This document shows positions 8,957 through 16,900 of a stretch of DNA of 64,000 nt, in pieces; position 1 is the stretch's first letter; every line of letters begins with the position of its first letter. Below the pieces are notes generated by a model. That model was not told the DNA's origin, ran no database searches, and worked only from the letters and a program-made list of their open reading frames with translations. The DNA is from Synergistaceae bacterium. GTDB lineage: Bacteria > Synergistota > Synergistia > Synergistales > Aminobacteriaceae. Position numbers and translations under genes: made by a program. The stretch is taken from positions 1-64,000 of the forward strand of contig JAHDKT010000028.1 in NCBI GenBank assembly GCA_018436725.1. Direction: 5' to 3'.

Positions 8957-9181
8957 TTGAAGACGTTTCTTGGTATCGTCCACATTCTTCTCTGCATCGC
9001 TCTTTCCGGAGTCATCCTTCTTCAGCAGAGAAAGCAGGGCGGCTTCTCCGGAATTTTCGGCGGAGGCACCCAGGCCGACATGGGCGGAAGTCAGTGGCAG
9101 CGTTTCACCGGACTTACGAAGCTTACGGTGATCCTGACCACGATCTTCATGGTAACATCGATCGTTCTCGTTCTTCTGTAA
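8957..9181 (+). CDS. secG: Preprotein translocase subunit SecG
   Basis: This 74-residue protein has two transmembrane helices (about 4-20 and 53-72) joined by the classical QQRKQGG...FGGGTQ loop. SecG assists SecYE in protein export. The TTG at 8957 lies 8 bases after AGGAGG; the in-frame GTG at 8948 overlaps that site and is not usable. Confidence 0.92.
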   Translation: MKTFLGIVHILLCIALSGVILLQQRKQGGFSGIFGGGTQADMGGSQWQRFTGLTKLTVILTTIFMVTSIVLVLL

Positions 9182-9190
9182 GAGCAGACG

Positions 9191-10261
9191 ATGGATTCCC
9201 GCATCAAGGGGCAATCCTGCCCGGCGTGTCCGGAGATGGAGAGCTTCTCCGACGTCCGCGAGTTTCTTCCCGGCGAAAACAGGCTGCACTCCGCCACGCA
9301 CGAAGAGATACTCGGCGGATGCACGACCGATGTCTATTTCGTGAAGACGCGGGATGTTCTCAGGAAGAGCGGAAAACTTTCGACGGATGTCACCGCGGAG
9401 ATCTTCGCCAGAAAATCCGGTGTTTTCGCCGGACTTGACGAGGTACTTACCCTTCTTCGAGGGAAAACTCTACACGTCTCTTCCCTCCGCGAAGGTGATG
9501 TCTTCGCGCCCAAAGAAGTTCTCGTACGGATTTCCGGTTCCTATGACGTCTTCGGGAAGTACGAAACCGTCATCCTCGGGATGCTGGCAAGCGCTTCCGC
9601 ATGGGCAACCGCAGCCAAGGAGTGCGTCGACGCCGCGAGCGGCAAGCCTGTTCTCTGCTTCGGCGCCCGCCACGTACACCCCTCCGTGGCTCCGGTCATG
9701 GAGCGGACGGCTGTGCGGGTAGGCGGATGCGTCGGAGCGAGCTGCATTCTCGGAGCCAAGCTCGCGGGTATCGAGCCTGTTGGGACGGTGCCCCACGCAG
9801 CGGTCCTCATCATGGGAGATACCGTCGATCTTGCGGTTGCGTACGACGCCGTCATGCCCTCCGGAGATCCGAGGATCGTCCTTGTCGACACGTTCAAGGA
9901 CGAGGCCGAGGAGTCGCTCCGTGTGGCTCGCGCCTTGGAAGGCAGACTGAACGGCATCCGGCTCGATACGCCCGGCGAACGCGGCGGCGTGTCGCCCGAT
10001 CTTGTACGTGAAATCCGTTATAGGCTCGACATGGCCGGGTTTTCCGGAGTTCGCATCATCGCTTCGGGAGGTCTCTCTCCGGAGCGTATACGGGAACTCG
10101 ACCAGGCGGGAGCCGACTCTTTCGGCGTCGGAAGCTATATTTCGCATGCGAGCCCCATCGATATGACGATGGACATCAAGGAGATCGCAGGCGCGCCGAT
10201 AGCCAAACGCGGACGCCTTCCGGGGAGGATGGAGAATCCCCGATTGACGCGCGTCCTGTAG
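9191..10261 (+). CDS. Nicotinate phosphoribosyltransferase
   Basis: This 356-residue enzyme makes nicotinate mononucleotide from nicotinate and PRPP in the NAD salvage pathway. The sequence shows the short type: CTTDVYFVKT near the N-terminus, the FGARHVHPS segment with the predicted active-site histidine, then GTVPHAAVLIMGD, LVDTFKDE, GIRLDTPG and the phosphate-binding ASGGL turn. It starts 9 bases after secG with only a weak ribosome site. Co-transcription with secG is likely but functionally unexplained. Confidence 0.87.
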   Translation: MDSRIKGQSCPACPEMESFSDVREFLPGENRLHSATHEEILGGCTTDVYFVKTRDVLRKSGKLSTDVTAEIFARKSGVFAGLDEVLTLLRGKTLHVSSLREGDVFAPKEVLVRISGSYDVFGKYETVILGMLASASAWATAAKECVDAASGKPVLCFGARHVHPSVAPVMERTAVRVGGCVGASCILGAKLAGIEPVGTVPHAAVLIMGDTVDLAVAYDAVMPSGDPRIVLVDTFKDEAEESLRVARALEGRLNGIRLDTPGERGGVSPDLVREIRYRLDMAGFSGVRIIASGGLSPERIRELDQAGADSFGVGSYISHASPIDMTMDIKEIAGAPIAKRGRLPGRMENPRLTRVL

Positions 10262-10462
10262 TGAAAGTTATATACGCGCCGCCGACGAGGTGCGCAAAGA
10301 CGTTTTTTTGTCCAGATCGCTCCTTCGCCAGAGAAAATGCGTTCCTGTGAAGACCCCTGCCACGTCTTCGCGGGAGTCGCAGAGCATCTGCCGAAGAAGA
10401 GATGATTTCTTCATAGAGGGACCACTCGAGATACGAAAGAAGCTTTTGAAGGAGGAAATACC
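10262..10462 (+). promoter_or_regulatory. Leader region of rplM, possible L13 autoregulatory leader
   Basis: This 201-base gap without a gene precedes rplM. It has a short T7 run near 10310 and several GC-rich segments able to pair. rplM-rpsI operons often carry a leader bound by L13; I cannot confirm the fold here, and no clear -35/-10 pair is visible. Confidence 0.3.
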
Positions 10463-10894
10463 ATGTTGGGTAACCGCACCTATATGGCCACCAAAGAAAA
10501 GGTGGAGCGCAAGTGGTATATCGTCGACGCCACCGATAAGTCTCTTGGCCGCATAGCATCCCAGGTGGCCAAGGTTCTGATGGGAAAGAACAAGCCCACC
10601 TACACGCCGCACGTCGATACAGGAGATTTTGTCATCATCGTCAATGCCGAGAAGGCGAAGCTGACCGGCAACAAACGTCAGACGAGCACCGTCCACCACT
10701 ATACCGGATGGCTCGGCGGCTTCCGTTCGACGACCTACGGAGACATGATCGACAAGAAGCCCGTCCAGCTCATGGAGCGTGTCGTCAAGGGAATGCTTCC
10801 CAAGAACAAGTTGAAGTTCCACCGTAAGCTCAAGGTGTACGCGGGGGCCGAGCATCCTCATTCGGCGCAGCAGCCCGAACCCCTTGAAGTGTAA
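10463..10894 (+). CDS. rplM: Ribosomal protein L13
   Basis: This 143-residue L13 matches the usual bacterial length, with [16 protein letters not shown] near the N-terminus, a [14 protein letters not shown] segment, and MLPKNKL with VYAGAEHPH near the C-terminus. It binds 23S rRNA early in large-subunit assembly. A GGAGG site lies 8 bases before the ATG. rpsI follows after 23 bases, the standard bacterial gene pair. Confidence 0.98.
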   Translation: MLGNRTYMATKEKVERKWYIVDATDKSLGRIASQVAKVLMGKNKPTYTPHVDTGDFVIIVNAEKAKLTGNKRQTSTVHHYTGWLGGFRSTTYGDMIDKKPVQLMERVVKGMLPKNKLKFHRKLKVYAGAEHPHSAQQPEPLEV

Positions 10895-10917
10895 TCGGGA
10901 AGAGGAGGAAGAATTTT

Positions 10918-11313
10918 ATGCAGAATACAACTTATTTCTGGGGAACCGGAAGAAGAAAGTGCGCCCTCGCCCGCGTGCGCATTCGCCCGGGCGACGGCGC
11001 CTTCAAGGTGAATGAGCGGGAGGTTGCGGAGTACTTCCCGAGAGACTGCTGGCAGATCAGCGCGATGCAGCCGCTGAAGGCCGTCGGTATGGAAGGAAAG
11101 ATCGACGTCTTCGTTCGCGCCTCCGGCGGCGGCCTCACCGGCCAGGCCGGCGCGGTACGCCTGGGCGTCGCCCGCGCGCTGCTGAAGCTCAACCCCGAGC
11201 TTCGCCCCGTTCTCAAGAAGAACGGTTTTCTCACCCGCGACCCCCGCATGGTGGAGCGGAAGAAGTTCGGCCAGAAGGGCGCACGGGGACTTCGGCAGTT
11301 CTCCAAGCGTTAA
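10918..11313 (+). CDS. rpsI: Ribosomal protein S9
   Basis: This 131-residue S9 has the [15 protein letters not shown] start, [19 protein letters not shown], and the basic C-terminal tail KFGQKGARG...QFSKR that reaches the ribosomal P site. It sits directly after rplM and before a strong terminator. Confidence 0.98.
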   Translation: MQNTTYFWGTGRRKCALARVRIRPGDGAFKVNEREVAEYFPRDCWQISAMQPLKAVGMEGKIDVFVRASGGGLTGQAGAVRLGVARALLKLNPELRPVLKKNGFLTRDPRMVERKKFGQKGARGLRQFSKR

Positions 11314-11340
11314 TTGGCGTTCTCAGTTCGGAACTTTCAG

Positions 11341-11366
11341 GCGGGCCCTCCGGGCCCGCTTTTTTC
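11341..11366 (+). terminator. Rho-independent terminator of rplM-rpsI
   Basis: GCGGGCCC pairs with GGGCCCGC around a short loop, then TTTTTTC. Confidence 0.9.
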
Positions 11367-11423
11367 ATACGCCGCTCCAGTCTTCGGGTTCATAGCATGA
11401 GCATGCTGTTTCAAAGAACTTTA

Positions 11424-11432
11424 TGGTATAAT
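11424..11432 (+). promoter_or_regulatory. Extended -10 promoter (TGG-TATAAT) of the CHAT operon
   Basis: A perfect TATAAT with an upstream TG lies past the rpsI terminator and 41 bases before a small ORF. The -35 is weak. Confidence 0.6.
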
Positions 11433-11472
11433 TTCAAACGATCCAATTGTCTTTCATGTACAGGGAAATTTT

Positions 11473-11622
11473 ATGTTGAAAGACGGTTCAATACCGCTAT
11501 TCTTTGTGTTCGTCTCTGTCGCTGTCTTATCTCTATGGTTCCTAAGAAATTTTTTCGGGATTCCTGGAAGAAGCTCTGACGGATGTCGGGGTCGGAATGC
11601 GAGGAGGGAGTGGGCGCTTTGA
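11473..11622 (+). CDS. Small single-pass membrane protein (49 aa), first gene of the CHAT operon
   Basis: This short ORF is preceded by an AGGGA ribosome site. The protein starts with a short polar segment (MLKDGS). A strongly hydrophobic stretch follows (about residues 7-28, rich in Phe, Val and Leu), then a basic Gly/Arg-rich tail. That profile is expected for a small inner-membrane protein and unlikely by chance in GC-rich DNA. It lies between a good promoter and the DUF4384 gene, 49 bases before it. I do not recognise the family. It could be an anchor, a regulator or a leader peptide. Confidence 0.45.
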   Translation: MLKDGSIPLFFVFVSVAVLSLWFLRNFFGIPGRSSDGCRGRNARREWAL

Positions 11623-11671
11623 TTCCTGGATTCGCAAAGAGTTCCGGGAAAAATAACAGGAGGTGTTCTGA

Positions 11672-12760
11672 ATGAGAAGAGTATGTAGGATTCTCTTGGG
11701 CGTGTTCCTGGCGGTTCTTTGCAGTACGGTGCAGGCTCGTGCGGATGTCCTTCCACGCACGACGACGGCGACCCGTGATATCGTGCTCGTCGAAGAATTC
11801 GAGGAGGAAGAGACGAGCAAAGCTGCCGAAGAGACGAAAACAGGGGAAGCCGTGCCTGCCGAGGTCGGCAAGAAGTCCGGTATAGATGGAGAGGAGAAGG
11901 CCGCGCGTCTGGGCGTCGAGGAGATGCATAAAACGGACTTCGTTCTGTCCCTGGAATCTGGAAGAGCCGCGGAAGGAGATATTTACGAGATCGGCGACAA
12001 GATCGAATTCATCTTTACATCCGACAAGGACTGCTATGTGACACTTTTGAACTTTACCCCTTCGGGACATATCTATGTACTCTTCCCGAACAAATGGGTG
12101 GCGGACAACTTCGTGAAGTCGGGCGAGCGAGTCCTTGTTCCCGCCGCCGGGCAGAAGTTCTCCATGAAACTCGGAGGCCCTGCCGGTGTCGACATCGTCA
12201 AGGCCATTGCGACCAACGTGAAGACGCAAATCGTCGACCCGGAAAACCAGAAGCTCTTCGGCCCGTTCTCCGTCCTGGAGGATCCCAAAGTTGCGACAAG
12301 GGACATCATCCTTTTCGAAGAAGAACCGGAGCCTTCGGCCGCGGCGCCGGCAGCCCCCCTTGAGTGGGCGGTCGCATCTCTGGCTGTCTTTACAAAAGGG
12401 GACTCTCCGGAGAAGGGCGGATTCGGCACGGCGGTCGAGGACGGCTGGATCGTCAAGATCTGGGCAGACAGGGATTCTTTCCTGACGGGGGAATCCATCT
12501 TCGTGAAGCTTCAGAGCAATCGCCCTGCGACGCTCCTCTCGCTCGTGAATACCGGGGCGAGCGGGAGGGAGAATATTCTCCTCCCGGAAGGCGTCGAGAA
12601 ATCCGTGGTCCCCGGAGCCATCGCCATTCTTCCGGGCAAGCAGGACAAGTGGAAGCTGATCGCCGCCTCGGAACCGGGGGTCGATGTGCTGACAGCCGTG
12701 CTCAGGGACGAGGCCGGCAAGGAAATGAAGGTCTCGTTCAGTATTACTGTCGAGGAATAG
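11672..12760 (+). CDS. Exported protein with two DUF4384-like domains
   Basis: This 362-residue protein has a signal peptide (about 1-24), an acidic linker, a DUF4384 domain (about 95-200; ...DCYVTLLNF...GHIYVLFPN...), a second acidic linker, and a related second domain (about 255-360). Each domain is preceded by almost the same motif, ATRDIVLVEE (residues 33-42) and ATRDIILFEE (208-217). DUF4384 domains are often fused or linked to caspase-fold peptidases, in keeping with the CHAT protease two genes downstream. An AGGAGG site sets the start. Its biochemical role is unknown; a surface-exposed binding or scaffold role is an inference. Confidence 0.75.
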   Translation: MRRVCRILLGVFLAVLCSTVQARADVLPRTTTATRDIVLVEEFEEEETSKAAEETKTGEAVPAEVGKKSGIDGEEKAARLGVEEMHKTDFVLSLESGRAAEGDIYEIGDKIEFIFTSDKDCYVTLLNFTPSGHIYVLFPNKWVADNFVKSGERVLVPAAGQKFSMKLGGPAGVDIVKAIATNVKTQIVDPENQKLFGPFSVLEDPKVATRDIILFEEEPEPSAAAPAAPLEWAVASLAVFTKGDSPEKGGFGTAVEDGWIVKIWADRDSFLTGESIFVKLQSNRPATLLSLVNTGASGRENILLPEGVEKSVVPGAIAILPGKQDKWKLIAASEPGVDVLTAVLRDEAGKEMKVSFSITVEE

Positions 12761-12777
12761 GGCAAGAAGATTCGCAG

Positions 12778-12807
12778 GAAGCGGGTGAAGAAGCCTTCTC
12801 CCGCTTC
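12778..12807 (+). other. Intercistronic stem-loop
   Basis: GAAGCGGG (12778-12785) pairs with CCCGCTTC (12800-12807) with no real T-run after it. It may be a weak attenuator or an mRNA-stabilising hairpin between the DUF4384 gene and the next gene. Confidence 0.4.
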
Positions 12808-12892
12808 TTCTGCATATATTGTCCGCTGTGTGCCGACGTTGGGCGAACGAGAGCGGAAACGCTCGCGGAGGTTTATGAGGAGGGTGCGTGCA

Positions 12893-13912
12893 GTGTCCCG
12901 AAAAACTTTTCTTTGGACTGTGACAGTGCTTCTGCTGCTGGGGGCCGGACTCGTCATCGCGCAGATGGCGCTTGACGCCCTGGCTTTGAATGAAACGTCC
13001 GTTGCCGCGGAGACTCAGGAGCTGCAGGGAGTTCAAGGCGCGGACGAGACCACGATGGTGGTGCAGAAGACGAAGATGCAGAAGAGCGGCGCGGCGGGAA
13101 AGAAAGCATCCGCCTCTATGGATGAGATTCACAAAAAGAAACTCCCGGAATACCGCACAATCAACGGAGCTTTGGATACCCAGAAGAAGCTGTACAGCGC
13201 GCAGCGCGAGAACGATCCTCAGGCGTCCCGTTTGGCGGCGGCCTTGAAAAAAGAGATTCCCCGAGCCAAAGAGTCTTTGAAGAAACTGCGCGGGCTCACC
13301 GACCAGGAGATTGCGCTGATCAAATCCACGACGAAGGACGCTCAGGCGATCAAGGTTGCCGAGTCGTCCTATGCATCGTGGAAGAGCGCGGTGGATCACC
13401 TGAAGGAACAGCCTCTGACCGATAAGGAGTTGAAGGCGCGGAACGAGGGGATTCGGAAAAATTCGGAGGTCGCTGTTGCGAATGCGCACGACCAGGCGAA
13501 GACGGTAAAATCGGAAGAGCTTGCCCCGGAGGACAAAAACGTGCTGAAGAGCAATGTCGTCGGCGGCGCGAAGAATATCTTCTCCAACCTCCAGCAGATC
13601 ATGAATAACATGCAGTCCGTGATGAACGCGCTCGGAGGGGTGTCCGGAGGGGCGGGGCTCAACATAAACGCCCTTCAGGGGCTTGGAGGCGCATTCCAGG
13701 GGGTGGCGAAGCAGATGCAGGGCTTCCTCGGTACGTACGGTCCATTCGCCCAAACGGTAGGCGCGCTGGTCGGCGAACAGATCTCCGTTCCGGCGCTCTC
13801 CATACCCGACTTTTCGAGCATGGTGAAAATGGGCGGCGGATCGGTCTCCTCCGTCCCGTCCACTCCTTCCGTCCCGTCGGTACCCGGAGTGAAGTTCAAG
13901 CCGCCGTTTTAA
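12893..13912 (+). CDS. Membrane-anchored or secreted protein with Gly-rich amphipathic C-terminus
   Basis: I do not recognise this 339-residue protein. An N-terminal hydrophobic segment (about 5-24) is a signal peptide or anchor. Residues about 40-190 are charged and probably helical or coiled coil. From about 200 to 290 the sequence is rich in Gly, Ala, Met and Gln with amphipathic character (VMNALGGVSGGAGLN, GALVG). The end is a Ser/Pro/Val low-complexity tail (VSSVPSTPSVPSVPG). The GTG at 12893 lies 9 bases after AGGAGG. It sits between the DUF4384 and CHAT genes, so it may be a partner or substrate of the protease. Membrane insertion by the Gly-rich part is a guess. Confidence 0.6.
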   Translation: MSRKTFLWTVTVLLLLGAGLVIAQMALDALALNETSVAAETQELQGVQGADETTMVVQKTKMQKSGAAGKKASASMDEIHKKKLPEYRTINGALDTQKKLYSAQRENDPQASRLAAALKKEIPRAKESLKKLRGLTDQEIALIKSTTKDAQAIKVAESSYASWKSAVDHLKEQPLTDKELKARNEGIRKNSEVAVANAHDQAKTVKSEELAPEDKNVLKSNVVGGAKNIFSNLQQIMNNMQSVMNALGGVSGGAGLNINALQGLGGAFQGVAKQMQGFLGTYGPFAQTVGALVGEQISVPALSIPDFSSMVKMGGGSVSSVPSTPSVPSVPGVKFKPPF

Positions 13913-13948
13913 ACCGCGCCGAGGTGCGGACTGAAAGGAGGCGGGGGC

Positions 13949-16900
13949 ATGAGGAAGAAGACATCCGGGACAGCGGCGTTGATGCTGTTTTTGGCGTGTA
14001 TTTTCCTTTCTCCGGGGGGCGTTTTTGCCGCCTCCAAGGGCGAGGAGGAGCTACAGAAAGGATTGCAGCGCTACGCCGCGAAGGAGTACGTTCCTGCCGC
14101 CGTTCATTTCGGAAAAGCGTCGGCGCTTCTTGAAAAAGAGAAGAAGTTTCTGCTTGCGGGAGATGCGGCATATAACAAAGGATTGAGCAGAAGAAGCGCT
14201 CCGTACGACGCGGGAACCGCCTCCGCGGAACGTGCTGCGGCTGTTCTTTCCGCCTTCGACCGTTCCGCGGCGTTGTACGTCAAGGCCAAGGACGAAACGA
14301 AGGCGGCGAACGCATTGCTCCAGGGCGCGCAGACAGCTCTCGCGGCCGCTCGGCTCTCCGATGCGGAAACTCGCTACGCTGAAGGGCTTTCAAAAGCCAA
14401 GAAACTCAAATCAGAACTTCTCCAGGGGCTCTCTCTTGAGGGGCTCGGAAAGGTTGCGTTTCAGCGCGCACGCGTCGGCGAGAGCCGGAAATTCTTCAGC
14501 GATGCGCTGGAGCGGCTGCATTCGATTCCGACTGCCCGTTCGAGAGTGGCCTTGCAGCTGGTTGCGACGCTCAGAAAATCAGGGGATATGCCTGGAGCGC
14601 TCGATCGGCTGGATGTGGCGGAAAGGGAACTCGTCTCCTTGGAGAACGACGAGAAAACCCGGAATATTGCAGGGTTGCTGCGCTTTCTTCTGCTCGCTGA
14701 ACGAGGGCATACGTATCTGCAGATGGGGATTTTCCACAAAGCGCAGGAGTACTTGCAGGAAGCGCTCGAGGTGGACCAAGGCAACGCGATGATCAGCGAG
14801 GAGAACCGGCTGAGCGTCGAAGGGAACAAACTGGTCGCGGAAGGTGAGCTTGGCAATCCTGTATTTTCAGCGGATGCTCTGGAGGCGCTCCGCCGGGTTG
14901 CAGAGGGCAGAGGGCTGCGAGACTTGGAGTGCGCGGCGCTTATCTCCAGGGGAAGACTGCTGCGCGTCGACGGTAAATACGCCGAGGCCATGCTTGCCTT
15001 CGAGAACGCCTCCGCGAGCGCGCGCGAGGCGGGTCTTTCCAACCGCTCTATGCAGGCGGTGCTGGCCAAGGCGAACCTTATGTACTTCCAGGGAATGTGG
15101 AAGGCAAGCGAGAACGCGTACAGAATGGCGTTCAACGGGGCGCTCGAACAGGGGGACATGGAATCCGTGCTCGTCTCCCTCATGGGAGTCGAACGCATCG
15201 CCAGGGCGAACCATCTGGGCATGTCCGGCAAGATGGACTACCGGAAGATGCAGGGAATCCCGTGGAAGGGGGCGCTTCTTCAGGAGAAAAACGTCCTTCC
15301 CGTACGCGGAGGCAATGCCCTGCCGATGGCCTGGAGAAGGCTCGGCGAGCTGTCCAGAGAATGGTTTTCCTCATCGGAGCCCGGCTTGAGAGGCGCGCTT
15401 GCCGTAGAGGCCGCTGCGGAGACGCTTTCATGGAACCGTATGAAGAACATGGCGCGTCATCTTGTCGCCGAAGGGGTGCTCAGGCTCGTCACCGGACGAG
15501 AGGAGACATCTGTTCGGGCTGCGGAGGCGCTTCGAGCGATGGAGAACGCACGCGCGAACGCAGCGGACCCCGAGGCCTTGCGGCAGGCCTATTCCGCCTG
15601 CTGGGACGCACTCGCGCACGCTGCCGGAAAGGGACTCCTCGGAAAAAAAGGAGAGCTTCCGGAGATTCGGACCGACGGTATTCTGCCGGTTCCCGAACCG
15701 GGGGCCGTCGCCTCGGACGGAACGTCGATACCGGCGTCCTCCTCGGAAACACAGCGTTTGCTGTCGACGCTTGTAGAGGCGCTGAACGCCCTCTCTCTCA
15801 AGGAAAAGGAGCAGCGCGCGGTCATGCTTCACTTGCTGCGCGGGGAGCCTCTGCCCGATATTCTGGCGTCCAATCTGTTCCGCGCGGCGGGCGCACGGGC
15901 GGCCGACCGCTCCGGAAAGATGGAGACCCGTCTTGCAGGAGAAGGAGCGAAGGCCGATACCGCCCGCAAGGAGCTGGCGGGAGTCCTCTTCGATGTTCTC
16001 GAACGCTTGGGGAGTTCCCCTCTTGATGAAATCCGCGGGAACGACAAGCTGGCGAAGTACGTCAAGGGAATAGAAAGCGAGTCCAGGGAAGAACGGGCGC
16101 AGCGCGCAGAGGCGCTCGCGTCGTCGACTCCTCCCTTTGTCGTCTACACTCTGCGCGAAGCGGCCGCTCTTTCGGATGTTCACAGCGCATGGAGAGGCAT
16201 CTCTCTTCGTGTCGTTCTTCTGCGGCGGCTGGGGGTTCTCGGCGAAGCGAAGGAGATGCCTCTGCGGCAGGGGGTGGATCACCTTGTCGGATCTTTGGCA
16301 AAGGGAGCGGAGGTTTTCGAGAAGCGTTTCGCGCTCTCCGAAAAAGAGCCGCCCGCGGAGCGGGAGAAGAAGATTGCACAGATGCTCTCGTTGGCGAAGG
16401 ACTTGGTTCGTACGGAGCTTCAGACGCAACTCGTGCAGTGCCGGGCCGTCGCCGACGCTCCCGAGGGGGCCGTCGGATTCGACGACAGGCAGGCCTTGAA
16501 GGAGCTTGTCGCGAGGTATCTGCTTGCTCTCGGCGAAACGAAGGAGGCGATGAACGTCGCGGAGGCTGTCAGATCGGCTTTCGGCTTCACCGCGAGAAGC
16601 GCGGGAGGGACGCCGAACCCGGAAGTTGTCTGGAGAACGCTTTCAGTTTCCGCGAAGGCGGCTCTTTCCTCGGGGGATGTTCCGGCCGCTTTGAAATTTC
16701 TTGACCAGGCGATAGAAGTGATGGAATCCGTCTCCCCGTCGGACGGTACGAATTCGCAAGCGACGGCCGACAAGCTGGAGGTGTACCGCACCGCGATCGA
16801 GACTGCGTTCCGCCTGTACGCCGAGTCCCCGACGGAAGAACATGCCGCTATGCTCTGGAGATACCTTGAGGGGATGAAAAGCCGGCAGTGGAGGGAGATG

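Noticed and set aside
11397-11579. A 60-codon frame starting at 11397
   Set aside because: It starts before the promoter -10 and overlaps a better small ORF (11473) that has a hydrophobic helix and its own ribosome site.
11471-13753. Long open frame on the minus strand opposite the DUF4384 and anchored-protein genes
   Set aside because: It has no recognisable family, is rich in Arg/His/Leu as expected for a GC-rich antisense frame, and fully overlaps two genes that have signal peptides and ribosome sites.
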